Assembly: GCF_019956555.1 (NCBI RefSeq)
Contig: NZ_JAHBDQ010000071.1
Coordinates: 1-64,000 of the forward strand
Source of the DNA: Pseudomonas sp. A-RE-19
GTDB taxonomy: Bacteria > Pseudomonadota > Gammaproteobacteria > Pseudomonadales > Pseudomonadaceae
Direction of reading: 5' to 3'
DNA length: 64,000 nt
Shown here: positions 27,723 through 36,001 of the stretch, piece after piece
Numbering within the stretch: the stretch's first letter is position 1
Layout: each line of letters starts with the position of its first letter
The notes under the pieces: generated by a model
What the model was told of the DNA's origin: nothing
The model's database searches: none
The model's input: only the letters and a program-made list of their open reading frames with translations
Translations under genes and position numbers: made by a program

Positions 27723-28598
27723 ATGATCAAGGACATGGAACACAACCAGGACGACAAAACCGTCCTGCTCGACCGCCAGGGCCACGGCCCGGCGTCGAGT
27801 CCGCTGACTGACTTCGCTGCACCGCCGCGTTTCGAACAGCTGGAAGAACGGATGATCTACGCCGCGCGTTTGCGCCCGGCCGAAGCGTTCAATATCAGCC
27901 TCAATTCGCTGGTGGCCGCAGCGTCCGACTTGCTGTCGGAAGTGGTGCGGCTCAAGCACAGCGACACCCGCGAAGACCTGTACGCGCTCAACGAGCGACT
28001 GACCGCCGGGCTGAAGCTGTTTGAAGTGCGGGCGCTGCACAACGGCGCCGAAAGCAGCCAGGTGATGGCCGCGCGTTACGTGCTGTGCACCGTGGTCGAC
28101 GAAGCCGTCGTCACCACGCCGTGGGGCAACGAGAGCGAGTGGTCGCAGATGAGCCTGCTCAGCAGCTTCCACAACGAAACGTTCGGTGGCGAGAAGTTCT
28201 TCCAGCTGCTGGATCGCCTGTCGAAAAACCCGGTCAAGCACCTGCCGATGCTGGAGCTGATGTACCTGTGCCTGTCCCTCGGTTTCGAAGGCAAGTACCG
28301 GGTGCAAGCTCGCGGCATGCTCGAACTCGAAGGCATCCGCGATGCGTTGTATCGGCAGATTCGTCAACTGCGCGGCGACGTGCCTCGGGAGTTGTCGCCG
28401 CATTGGGAAGGCTTGAACGATCAGCGCCGCAGCCTGGTGCGCATTGTGCCGGCGTGGATGGTGGTGCTGTTCACCGTGGTCTGCCTGGTGGTGATGTATT
28501 CGGGTTTCGCCTGGGTGCTGGGCGAGCAACGCGAAACCGTTCTGCAACCTTATCAGCAGCTTGATCCGGCCGCGGTTAAGCCGCAGTCGCAGCCGTAA
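27723..28598 (+). CDS. tssL: T6SS inner-membrane protein TssL (DotU family)
   Basis: A 291-residue protein with a cytoplasmic helical domain (about 45-230; ALNERLTAGLKLFEVRAL, RYVLCTVVDEAV, FQLLDRLSKNP, LMYLCLSLGFEGKY) and a single membrane helix near the C-terminus (AWMVVLFTVVCLVVMYSGFAW, about 240-262). There is no OmpA-like peptidoglycan-binding domain, so this is a short TssL. AGGAA lies 9 bases before the ATG. An internal ATG 12 bases later is an alternative. Confidence 0.95.
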   Translation: MIKDMEHNQDDKTVLLDRQGHGPASSPLTDFAAPPRFEQLEERMIYAARLRPAEAFNISLNSLVAAASDLLSEVVRLKHSDTREDLYALNERLTAGLKLFEVRALHNGAESSQVMAARYVLCTVVDEAVVTTPWGNESEWSQMSLLSSFHNETFGGEKFFQLLDRLSKNPVKHLPMLELMYLCLSLGFEGKYRVQARGMLELEGIRDALYRQIRQLRGDVPRELSPHWEGLNDQRRSLVRIVPAWMVVLFTVVCLVVMYSGFAWVLGEQRETVLQPYQQLDPAAVKPQSQP

Positions 28599-28611
28599 AC
28601 AGGGACGTGTG

Positions 28612-31600
28612 ATGAAAAAGTTTTTCAAGAAAGTCGGCGCATTCCTGCGCCAGACCTGGGTCTGGACCCTGCTGCTGGTGCTGTTCGTCGCGCTGCTGGT
28701 GTGGTTCGTCGGGCCGCTGCTGGCGGTCAATGACTACAAGTTCTGGGAAGGTTCGACCTCCCGCCTGCTGACCATCAGTGTGCTGTTCCTGATCTGGGGC
28801 CTGACCATGGTCTTCGTCAGCTGGCGCGCCGGTGTGCGCAAGAAGGCCATCGAAGACACCGAAGACGGCCAGGACCGTATCCGCCGTGAAGAGCTGATCG
28901 ACGAAGAGCAGAAAGAGCTTCGCGTGCGCTTCAAGGATGCGTTGAAAACCCTGAAGACCTCGAGCCTGTATCGCGGCCGCAGCGAGCGCTGGCGCAGTGA
29001 TTTGCCGTGGTACTTGCTGATCGGCCCGCAGGGCAGCGGCAAGACCAGCCTGCTGGACTTCTCGGGCCTTGAGTTTCCGATCAACAAGATCGACCGCAAG
29101 CTGACCCGCGACACCCTCGGCACGCGTCATTGCGACTGGTATTTCGCCGACCACGGCGTGCTGATCGACACCGCCGGGCGCTACCTGACCCAGCCGGATG
29201 TCGAAGTCGATGGCAGCGCCTGGAGCACCTTGCTCGAGCTGTTGCGCAAGCGTCGTCGCAACCGTCCGTTGAACGGCGTGCTGGTGACCATTCCGGTGGA
29301 AACCCTGCTGTGCCCCGACGAGAAAGACCTCGACACCCTGGCCCGTCAGGTGCGTGCGCGCCTGCAAGACGTGCATCAGAAACTGCACGTCGATGTGCCG
29401 GTTTATCTGGTCCTGAGCAAGGCTGACAAGCTGCTCGGTTTCGACGAGTTCTTCGATCAGCTGACTCGCGAAGAAAGCGATCAGGTACTCGGCACCAGCT
29501 TCCGCAAAGAGCAGAGCGGTACGGACGTGGCCGTGTTGCGCGCCGAGTTCGAAGAGCTGCTGCGTCGTCTGAACAGCCAGGTGATCATGCGCATGCACCA
29601 GGAGCGCGACACCCAGCGCCGTGGTCGCATCCTCGACTTCCCGCATCAACTGGGGCAGATCGGCGAGCGCCTGTGCCTGTTCGTCGACATGGCATTCACC
29701 GGCAACCGCTATCAGCGTGTCAGCCAGTTGCGCGGTTTCTACCTGACCAGCGCACCGCACCTGACTCAAGAGATGGACCAGACCACCGCTGGCATCGGCG
29801 CGAACCTGGGCATGAACGCTGGCGTGCTGCCGACCCTGCGCAGCGGCCGTTCGCGATTCATCCACCATTTGCTCAGCCGGGTGATTTTCCCCGAGGCCGA
29901 TCTGGCCGGTCTGGACAAGCGCGAGCGCAGCCGCATCCATTGGGGCCAACGTGCCCTGTACGTGGGCGCACTGGCGGCACTGGCGCTGTTCGGCATGCTG
30001 TGGGCGGGCGGTTTCTCGGCCAACTATGAGCGTCTGGAAAACCTGCGTTCCCTGGCGCAAAACTGGAATCAGCAACGCTCGGCCCTGACCGCGCGTGATG
30101 ACTCCATGGCGGTGCTCAAGACCCTCGACACCAGCTACGCGGCGACCCAGGTCTTCCCGAACAAAGGTGACGTGTCGTACCACGAGCGCGGCGGCCTTTA
30201 CCAAGGCGAAGACGCCAACCCAGTGGTCAAGAGCGCCTACGAGCGTGAGCTTGAAGCGCAACTGCTGCCACGGGTTGCGACCCTGCTGGAAGGGCAGATC
30301 CGCGCCAACATGAATGACCGCGAACGCCTGCTCAACAGCCTGCGTGCGTACCTGATGCTGAACATGAAAGATCGCCGCGACGCCGCGTGGCTCAAGGATT
30401 GGGTCGCCACTGACTGGTCCCTGCGTTACGCCGGCAACACCGCGGTGCAGAACGGCTTGAACACCCACTTCGAGCGCTTGCTCAAGCAGCCGTTTATCTA
30501 CCCGCTGAACGATCAACTGGTAGCTCAGGCCCGTCAGGTGCTACGCAGCGAGTCGCTGGCCAACGTGGTTTACCGGATGCTGCGCGAGCAGGCCCGTAAT
30601 CTGCCGGAATACCGCCTGAGCCAACACATCGGCCCGCAGGGTTCGTTGTTTGTCGGCACCGATTACGTGATCCCGGGGTTCTACACCCAGCAAGGCTATC
30701 AGCAGTACTTCTCGGTGCAGGGCACTGCGCTGGTTACCGATATCCTGCGTGACAACTGGGTGCTGGGCGAAGGCTCGGGCATCAGCGGCATGGACTTGCG
30801 TCGCCTGATGGTCGAACTGGAGCAGCTGTACTTCCGCGACTACGCCAACTTCTGGAGCGAAGCGGTCGGCCAGGTGGCATTGCCACCGATCAACGACGCC
30901 GGTGAAGGCGCCGAGCAACTGGCGGCTCTGACTTCCGCCAACTCCCCCGTGCTGCAACTGCTGGTGGAAGTGCGCGAGAACACCCGTTTCCCGGTCATCG
31001 CAGACAGCGCGGATCAAGCCGCCGATGCGGCTGACAAGCTGGGCGAGAAGGGCGGCAAGTTGGGCAAACTCGCTGCGGCTGCCGCGGACAAAGCGTCGGA
31101 CATGGCCAAGAATTTGCCGGACACCGCGAAGAAATCCCTGCAGCGTCGCTTCGAACCGCTGCACCGTTTGCTGGATGACAACAACGGCCCGGCCGCTGAT
31201 TTGACCCCGGCCCTGCAAGCACTCAACGACCTGCAACTGCAACTGTCGAGCCTGGCCCGTGCCAGCGCGCCAGAGCAGGCTGCGTTCGAAATGGCCAAGA
31301 CCCGCATGAGCGGCCAGCGTGATGCGCTGAGCAACTTGCGCAACGCGTCGAACCGTCTGCCGCGTCCGGTGAGCGTGTGGTTCAACGTGCTGGCTGAAGA
31401 CACCTGGCGTCTGGTGCTCAACGATTCCTACCAGTACCTGAACCAGCGTTATCAGAGCGAGCTCTACAGCTTCTACGGCAAGGCGATCAACAAGCGTTAC
31501 CCGTTCAGTGCCCACAGCACCAGCGACGTTGCGATCAGCGACTTCCGCGAGTTCTTCAAGGCCCAGGGCATCGCCGATCGGTTCTTTGATACCTACATGC

Positions 31601-32136
31601 GTCCGTTCGTCAGTGGTGATCCAGGCAACTACCGCCTGCGCAGCATTGACGGTCACAGCATGCCGATCTCCAAGGTCTACCTCGACCAGATGGCCGCGGC
31701 ACAAGTGATCCGCCAGAGCTTCTTCTCGATCAACCCGGCCGAGCCGCAAGTGCAATTCAAACTGGAGCCGTACACCCTCGACCCGGCCGTCAGCCGTTCC
31801 GAGTTCAAGTTTGGCGACAAGACCATTGAATACCGTCATGGCCCGATCGTGCCGGTGTCGTTCAAATGGCCGACCGACGCTGAAGACGGTCGCACCAGCC
31901 TGGTCCTCGACAAAATGGCCGGCCGCCCGATCGGCATCGAGAAGAACACTGGCCCGTGGTCGCTGTTCCGTCTGTTCGACCTGATGCAAACCGAGTACCT
32001 GACCGGTCGCGACGTGCTGGTGCTTAAAGCTGACGTGGGTGGCCTGCGCGCCAACTACTTGCTGTCGAGCCAGCGCACGCCGAACCCGTTCGACATGGGC
32101 GTACTGCGTACCTTCCGTATGCCGGTGCAGCTCTGA
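28612..32136 (+). CDS. tssM: T6SS inner-membrane core protein TssM (IcmF family)
   Basis: A 1174-residue protein. Two N-terminal helices (about 15-60) precede a cytoplasmic domain with an intact Walker A GPQGSGKTS near residue 140 and DTAGRY further on. A third helix (ALYVGALAALALFGML, about 445-465) leads to a long periplasmic region that contacts TssJ. A Lys/Ala-rich stretch near residues 800-840 (DAADKLGEKGGKLGKLA) looks like an amphipathic linker. The ATG at 28612 (MKKFFKK) is chosen. The longer open frame would run into tssL. Confidence 0.97.
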   Translation: MKKFFKKVGAFLRQTWVWTLLLVLFVALLVWFVGPLLAVNDYKFWEGSTSRLLTISVLFLIWGLTMVFVSWRAGVRKKAIEDTEDGQDRIRREELIDEEQKELRVRFKDALKTLKTSSLYRGRSERWRSDLPWYLLIGPQGSGKTSLLDFSGLEFPINKIDRKLTRDTLGTRHCDWYFADHGVLIDTAGRYLTQPDVEVDGSAWSTLLELLRKRRRNRPLNGVLVTIPVETLLCPDEKDLDTLARQVRARLQDVHQKLHVDVPVYLVLSKADKLLGFDEFFDQLTREESDQVLGTSFRKEQSGTDVAVLRAEFEELLRRLNSQVIMRMHQERDTQRRGRILDFPHQLGQIGERLCLFVDMAFTGNRYQRVSQLRGFYLTSAPHLTQEMDQTTAGIGANLGMNAGVLPTLRSGRSRFIHHLLSRVIFPEADLAGLDKRERSRIHWGQRALYVGALAALALFGMLWAGGFSANYERLENLRSLAQNWNQQRSALTARDDSMAVLKTLDTSYAATQVFPNKGDVSYHERGGLYQGEDANPVVKSAYERELEAQLLPRVATLLEGQIRANMNDRERLLNSLRAYLMLNMKDRRDAAWLKDWVATDWSLRYAGNTAVQNGLNTHFERLLKQPFIYPLNDQLVAQARQVLRSESLANVVYRMLREQARNLPEYRLSQHIGPQGSLFVGTDYVIPGFYTQQGYQQYFSVQGTALVTDILRDNWVLGEGSGISGMDLRRLMVELEQLYFRDYANFWSEAVGQVALPPINDAGEGAEQLAALTSANSPVLQLLVEVRENTRFPVIADSADQAADAADKLGEKGGKLGKLAAAAADKASDMAKNLPDTAKKSLQRRFEPLHRLLDDNNGPAADLTPALQALNDLQLQLSSLARASAPEQAAFEMAKTRMSGQRDALSNLRNASNRLPRPVSVWFNVLAEDTWRLVLNDSYQYLNQRYQSELYSFYGKAINKRYPFSAHSTSDVAISDFREFFKAQGIADRFFDTYMRPFVSGDPGNYRLRSIDGHSMPISKVYLDQMAAAQVIRQSFFSINPAEPQVQFKLEPYTLDPAVSRSEFKFGDKTIEYRHGPIVPVSFKWPTDAEDGRTSLVLDKMAGRPIGIEKNTGPWSLFRLFDLMQTEYLTGRDVLVLKADVGGLRANYLLSSQRTPNPFDMGVLRTFRMPVQL

Positions 32137-32864
32137 TGCTGGTTGCCAGTCCCTGGCGCAGCGCTGCGCGTACCGATCCGGGCAAGGTTCGGGCGCGCAA
32201 CGAAGATGCTTTCCTCGACTGTCCACAGCAGGGGCTGTGGGTGGTCGCGGACGGCATGGGCGGTCATCAGGGTGGCGACATCGCCAGCCAGTTGATCGTC
32301 GCCAGCCTGGCGGAACTGCCGGTGCAGGACGACTTCGACGAACGACTCAAAGGTATTCGCCAGTGCCTGCACTGGCTCAACCGCCGCTTGGGTCAGGAGT
32401 TGACCGTCACCGCCGGGCGCCATGACAGCATCATGGGCAGCACCGTGGTGGCGCTGCTGGTGGAAGGCAATCGCGCGGCCTGCATCTGGGCCGGCGACAG
32501 CCGCTGCTACCTGTGGCGCGGCCAGCGTTTGTATCAGCTGTCCAAGGACCATTCGCTGCAACAGCAACTCATCGACGAACAGAACATGAGCGTCGAGCAA
32601 GCCAAGGCTCATCCTGCCGCCCATGCCCTGACCCGTGCGGTCGGTGCTGCCGAGCAACTGACCCTGGACGTGCTCGAACTCGAGGTCTATCCCGGCGATG
32701 CGTTTCTGTTGTGCAGCGACGGTTTGTATCAAGGGCTGACGAGCGATGCCCTGGGCAACGCGCTCAGCCTGACCGCGCCGCACGTTGCGCTGGAGCGTCT
32801 GTTCGACGGCGCCTTGCGTGGCTCGGCCCGGGACAATCTGACTGCCGTGGTGATCCGCCAATGA
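32136..32864 (+). CDS. pppA: T6SS PP2C-type phosphatase (PppA/Stp1-like)
   Basis: A 242-residue PPM-family Ser/Thr phosphatase with all metal-binding motifs: RNEDAF near residue 25, ADGMGGHQGGD near 45, AGDSRCYLWR, LLCSDGL and the final RDNLTAVVIR. It opposes the adjacent kinase in post-translational control of the T6SS. Its ATG overlaps the tssM stop codon (TGATG). Confidence 0.93.
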   Translation: MLVASPWRSAARTDPGKVRARNEDAFLDCPQQGLWVVADGMGGHQGGDIASQLIVASLAELPVQDDFDERLKGIRQCLHWLNRRLGQELTVTAGRHDSIMGSTVVALLVEGNRAACIWAGDSRCYLWRGQRLYQLSKDHSLQQQLIDEQNMSVEQAKAHPAAHALTRAVGAAEQLTLDVLELEVYPGDAFLLCSDGLYQGLTSDALGNALSLTAPHVALERLFDGALRGSARDNLTAVVIRQ

Positions 32865-33877
32865 CTGAACTCATGCCACCGATCGACGACCTGCTGGTGA
32901 CCGAGGAAGAAGCCAATAACCTGACTTACTTTGCGTTCGCCAAGCCTCTAAACGGAAAGCCGCATCAGGCCGAGCCTGCGCTGACGCCGACCAGGGCCAG
33001 CGTTGGTGAGCTGCCCGACGTGCTGGGGGGGCGTTACCGCATCGAGCGCCTGCTCGGTGCCGGTGGCATGGGCGCGGTTTACCGTGCACGGGACTTGCTG
33101 AGCGAACAGTTCGGCGACCCCGACCCTTACATCGCGCTGAAAATCCTCAGCGAAGAATTTGCCGAATCGCCGGACGCCAGCGCCTTGCTCTACAGCGAGT
33201 TCGCCCTGACCCGACGACTGCGCCACGATAACGTGCTGCGTTTTCACACCTTTGAAGTGGACACCGACTGCCAGCGTGCCTTCATCACCATGGAACTCAT
33301 GCGTGGGCTGACCCTGGACAAATTACTCTGCGAGCGGCCCCTGGGCCTGCCGTGGAAAGAACTGCGTGACATCGCGCTGCCGCTGCTCGACGCGCTGGCC
33401 TACGCCCACGCTCGCGGCGTGCTGCACGGCGACATGAAGCCGAGCAACGTCATGCTCAGCGAAGAAGGCGTGCGCCTGTTCGACTTCGGCCTCGGCCAGG
33501 CGCAAGAGGGCATCTTGCCCGGCCTGCCGCACCTGAGCCGCAACCGCTTCAACGCCTGGACCCCCGGCTACGCCGCCCCCGAACTGCTCGAAGGCCAGCC
33601 GCTGTCGGCCAGCGCGGACGTGTACGGCGTGGCCTGCGTGCTCTACGAACTGGCGGGCGGCAAACACCCGTTCCGCCGCTTGCCCTCGACCGAGGCCCGC
33701 GACGGCCAACTCGAGCGCGAGCTGCACGCCCCTCGAAATCTACCGAAACACTGCTGGCCAGCCCTGCGAACGGCGCTGGCTTTTGATGCGGCCAAGCGCA
33801 CCATCACCGCCGCCCAATTGCGTGACGCCATGGGCGCCACTTCGTCTTTGCTGCAACGCCTTCGACTGCGGGCGTAA
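32861..33877 (+). CDS. stk1: T6SS Ser/Thr protein kinase (Stk1/PpkA-like, short form)
   Basis: A 338-residue Hanks-type kinase. After a 55-residue leader, the glycine loop LLGAGGMGAVYRARD begins near residue 62. The catalytic loop is HGDMKPSN near residue 188 (HGD instead of HRD), DFGLG binds Mg2+, and the APE-like AAPELLEGQPL follows. There is no membrane helix and no PASTA or vWA domain, so it is cytosolic and of the H2 Stk1 type rather than the membrane PpkA type. It overlaps pppA by ATGA. Its likely target is the FHA protein. Confidence 0.9.
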   Translation: MTELMPPIDDLLVTEEEANNLTYFAFAKPLNGKPHQAEPALTPTRASVGELPDVLGGRYRIERLLGAGGMGAVYRARDLLSEQFGDPDPYIALKILSEEFAESPDASALLYSEFALTRRLRHDNVLRFHTFEVDTDCQRAFITMELMRGLTLDKLLCERPLGLPWKELRDIALPLLDALAYAHARGVLHGDMKPSNVMLSEEGVRLFDFGLGQAQEGILPGLPHLSRNRFNAWTPGYAAPELLEGQPLSASADVYGVACVLYELAGGKHPFRRLPSTEARDGQLERELHAPRNLPKHCWPALRTALAFDAAKRTITAAQLRDAMGATSSLLQRLRLRA

Positions 33878-33905
33878 CGGATGACTACCGAACAGGGAGC
33901 AAACA

Positions 33906-35948
33906 ATGTTTAACCCAGCTAACGAAACGCATTTCAGCCTGACCGTTGAAGACTACGTCGGCGACCTGCAAGTGTTGTCGTTCACCGGCACCGAAGGCAT
34001 CAGCCAGCCGTATCGCTTCGACCTGGAACTGGTCAGCGAAAACCCGGACCTGGACCTGGAAAAGCTCCTGCACAAGCAGGCGTTCCTCGCATTCGACCCA
34101 AAGGGTTCCGGCATCCACGGCCAGATCTACCGCGTCGCCCAAGGTGATGCCGGCAAACGCCTGACCCGCTACAAAGTCTCCCTGGTGCCGCACCTGCAAT
34201 ACCTGCATCACCGCACCAACCAGCGCATCTATCAGCAGATGTCGGCGCCGAAAATCATCGCGCTGATCCTCGAAGAACACGGCATCAAGGGCAACGCCTA
34301 CAAATTCCAGTTGAGCCAGCCGTGCCCGGACCGCGACTACTGCGTGCAATACGACGAAACCGACCTGCACTTCGTCCAGCGCCTGTGCGAAGAAGAAGGC
34401 ATTCACTACCACTTCCAGCACAGCGAAAAAGCCCACCTGCTGGTGTTCGGCGACGACCAGACCGTGTTCCCGAAACTCGGCCAGCCCACCGCCTACGTCC
34501 AAGGCAGCGGCATGGTCGCCGACGAGCCAGTGATCAAAGGCTTCAAACTGCGCCTGGAAACCCGCACCGGCCGCGTCACCCGCCGCGACTACGACTTCGA
34601 AAAGCCCAACCTGCGACTTGAAGCGGCGTACAAACCCGACGGCGAAAGCACCGAACCGGACCTGGAAGACTACGACTACCCCGGCCGCTTCCTCGACCGC
34701 GCGCGCGGCAAATTCCTCAGCCAACGCGCCCTCGAACGCCACCGCGCCGACTACCAGCAAGCCGAAGGCCACGGCGACCAGACCACCCTCGTCAGCGGCC
34801 ACTTCGTGGAAATGTCCGACCACCCGCGCACCGAGTGGAACGACCTCTGGCTGCTCACCGAAATCGTCCACGAAGGCAAGCAGCCGCAAGTGCTCGAAGA
34901 GTCCGTGACCAGCGACACCACCGACAACAAAGACGACTTCCACCAGGGCTACCGCAACCGCTTCCTCGCCACCCCATGGGCCGTGTTCTACCGCCCGGCC
35001 CTGGAACACCCCAAACCCCGCGTCCTCGGCAGCCAGACCGCCATGGTCACCGGCCCCAAAGGCGAAGAAATCCACTGCGACCAATACGGCCGCATCAAAG
35101 TGCAATTCCACTGGGACCGCGAAGGCCTGGCGGATGACAAAACCAGCTGCTGGATGCGCGTTTCTTCGAGTTGGGCTGGGGATCGATATGGCGCGATCGC
35201 CATTCCGCGTATTGGCATGGAAGTGCTCGTCACCTTCCTCGAAGGCGATCCCGACCAACCGCTGGTAACCGGTTGCCTGTACCACAAGGAAAACCTCGTT
35301 CCCTACGACCTGCCCGCGAACAAAACCCGCACCGTATTCAAAACCCTCAGCTCACCGGGGGGCGGTGGGTTCAATGAATTGCGGATTGAAGACAAGAAAG
35401 GGGCGGAGCAGATCTTTATTCATGCCCAGCGGGATTGGGATGAAAACATTGAGCATGATCAGAAGATTCGGGTGGGGAATGAACGCCACGATACCGTGGA
35501 GAAGAACACCTACACCGAGCTGAAGGCTGAAGAACATCGGACCACGATTGCTGATCGCAAGACTGAAGCGCGGATGGATGATCACCTGACGATTGGGCAG
35601 AACCAGCATGTGAAGTTGGGGACTGCGCAGCTGACCAGTGCCGGGAAGGAAATACATCTCAAGGCTGGGGACAAAATCGTCATCGAAGCCGGGATGGAGC
35701 TCACGATTAAGGCTGGGGGGAGTTTTATCAAGCTCGATGCGGGTGGGGTTACCGTGGTTGGGCCGGTGGTGAAGATTAATGCTGGTGGGTCGGCGGGGAG
35801 TGGGACCGGGATTGGGATTAAGCCGCCGGTGCTACCGGGGGCTGCAGATAAGGATAAGGCGGGGAGTTTGATGGATCAGGCGTTGGGGAATTCGCCCGAA
35901 GAGCAGATCAAACGCAAACCAAAACGAATGCTCAATTTTTCTGGTTAA
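33906..35948 (+). CDS. vgrG: T6SS spike protein VgrG (TssI)
   Basis: A 680-residue trimeric spike. The gp27-like domain (1-about 370) includes YVQGSG and DRDYCVQYDETDLHFVQRL. The gp5-like OB domain contains QYGRIKVQFHWDREG and SSWAGDRYGAIAIPRIGMEVLV. A DUF2345-type beta-helix needle (about 500-630) ends in glycine-rich repeats. The C-terminus is short and carries no fused toxin. AGGGAGC precedes the ATG, 28 bp after the kinase gene. Codon usage changes sharply near nucleotide 35165: almost exclusively C-ending before, G/T-rich after. This suggests recombination within the gene. Confidence 0.97.
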   Translation: MFNPANETHFSLTVEDYVGDLQVLSFTGTEGISQPYRFDLELVSENPDLDLEKLLHKQAFLAFDPKGSGIHGQIYRVAQGDAGKRLTRYKVSLVPHLQYLHHRTNQRIYQQMSAPKIIALILEEHGIKGNAYKFQLSQPCPDRDYCVQYDETDLHFVQRLCEEEGIHYHFQHSEKAHLLVFGDDQTVFPKLGQPTAYVQGSGMVADEPVIKGFKLRLETRTGRVTRRDYDFEKPNLRLEAAYKPDGESTEPDLEDYDYPGRFLDRARGKFLSQRALERHRADYQQAEGHGDQTTLVSGHFVEMSDHPRTEWNDLWLLTEIVHEGKQPQVLEESVTSDTTDNKDDFHQGYRNRFLATPWAVFYRPALEHPKPRVLGSQTAMVTGPKGEEIHCDQYGRIKVQFHWDREGLADDKTSCWMRVSSSWAGDRYGAIAIPRIGMEVLVTFLEGDPDQPLVTGCLYHKENLVPYDLPANKTRTVFKTLSSPGGGGFNELRIEDKKGAEQIFIHAQRDWDENIEHDQKIRVGNERHDTVEKNTYTELKAEEHRTTIADRKTEARMDDHLTIGQNQHVKLGTAQLTSAGKEIHLKAGDKIVIEAGMELTIKAGGSFIKLDAGGVTVVGPVVKINAGGSAGSGTGIGIKPPVLPGAADKDKAGSLMDQALGNSPEEQIKRKPKRMLNFSG

Positions 35949-36001
35949 TCGACATAGACGGCAATCCAAGCCACCAGGGATCAGGATTTAGGTAATTGGT
36001 A

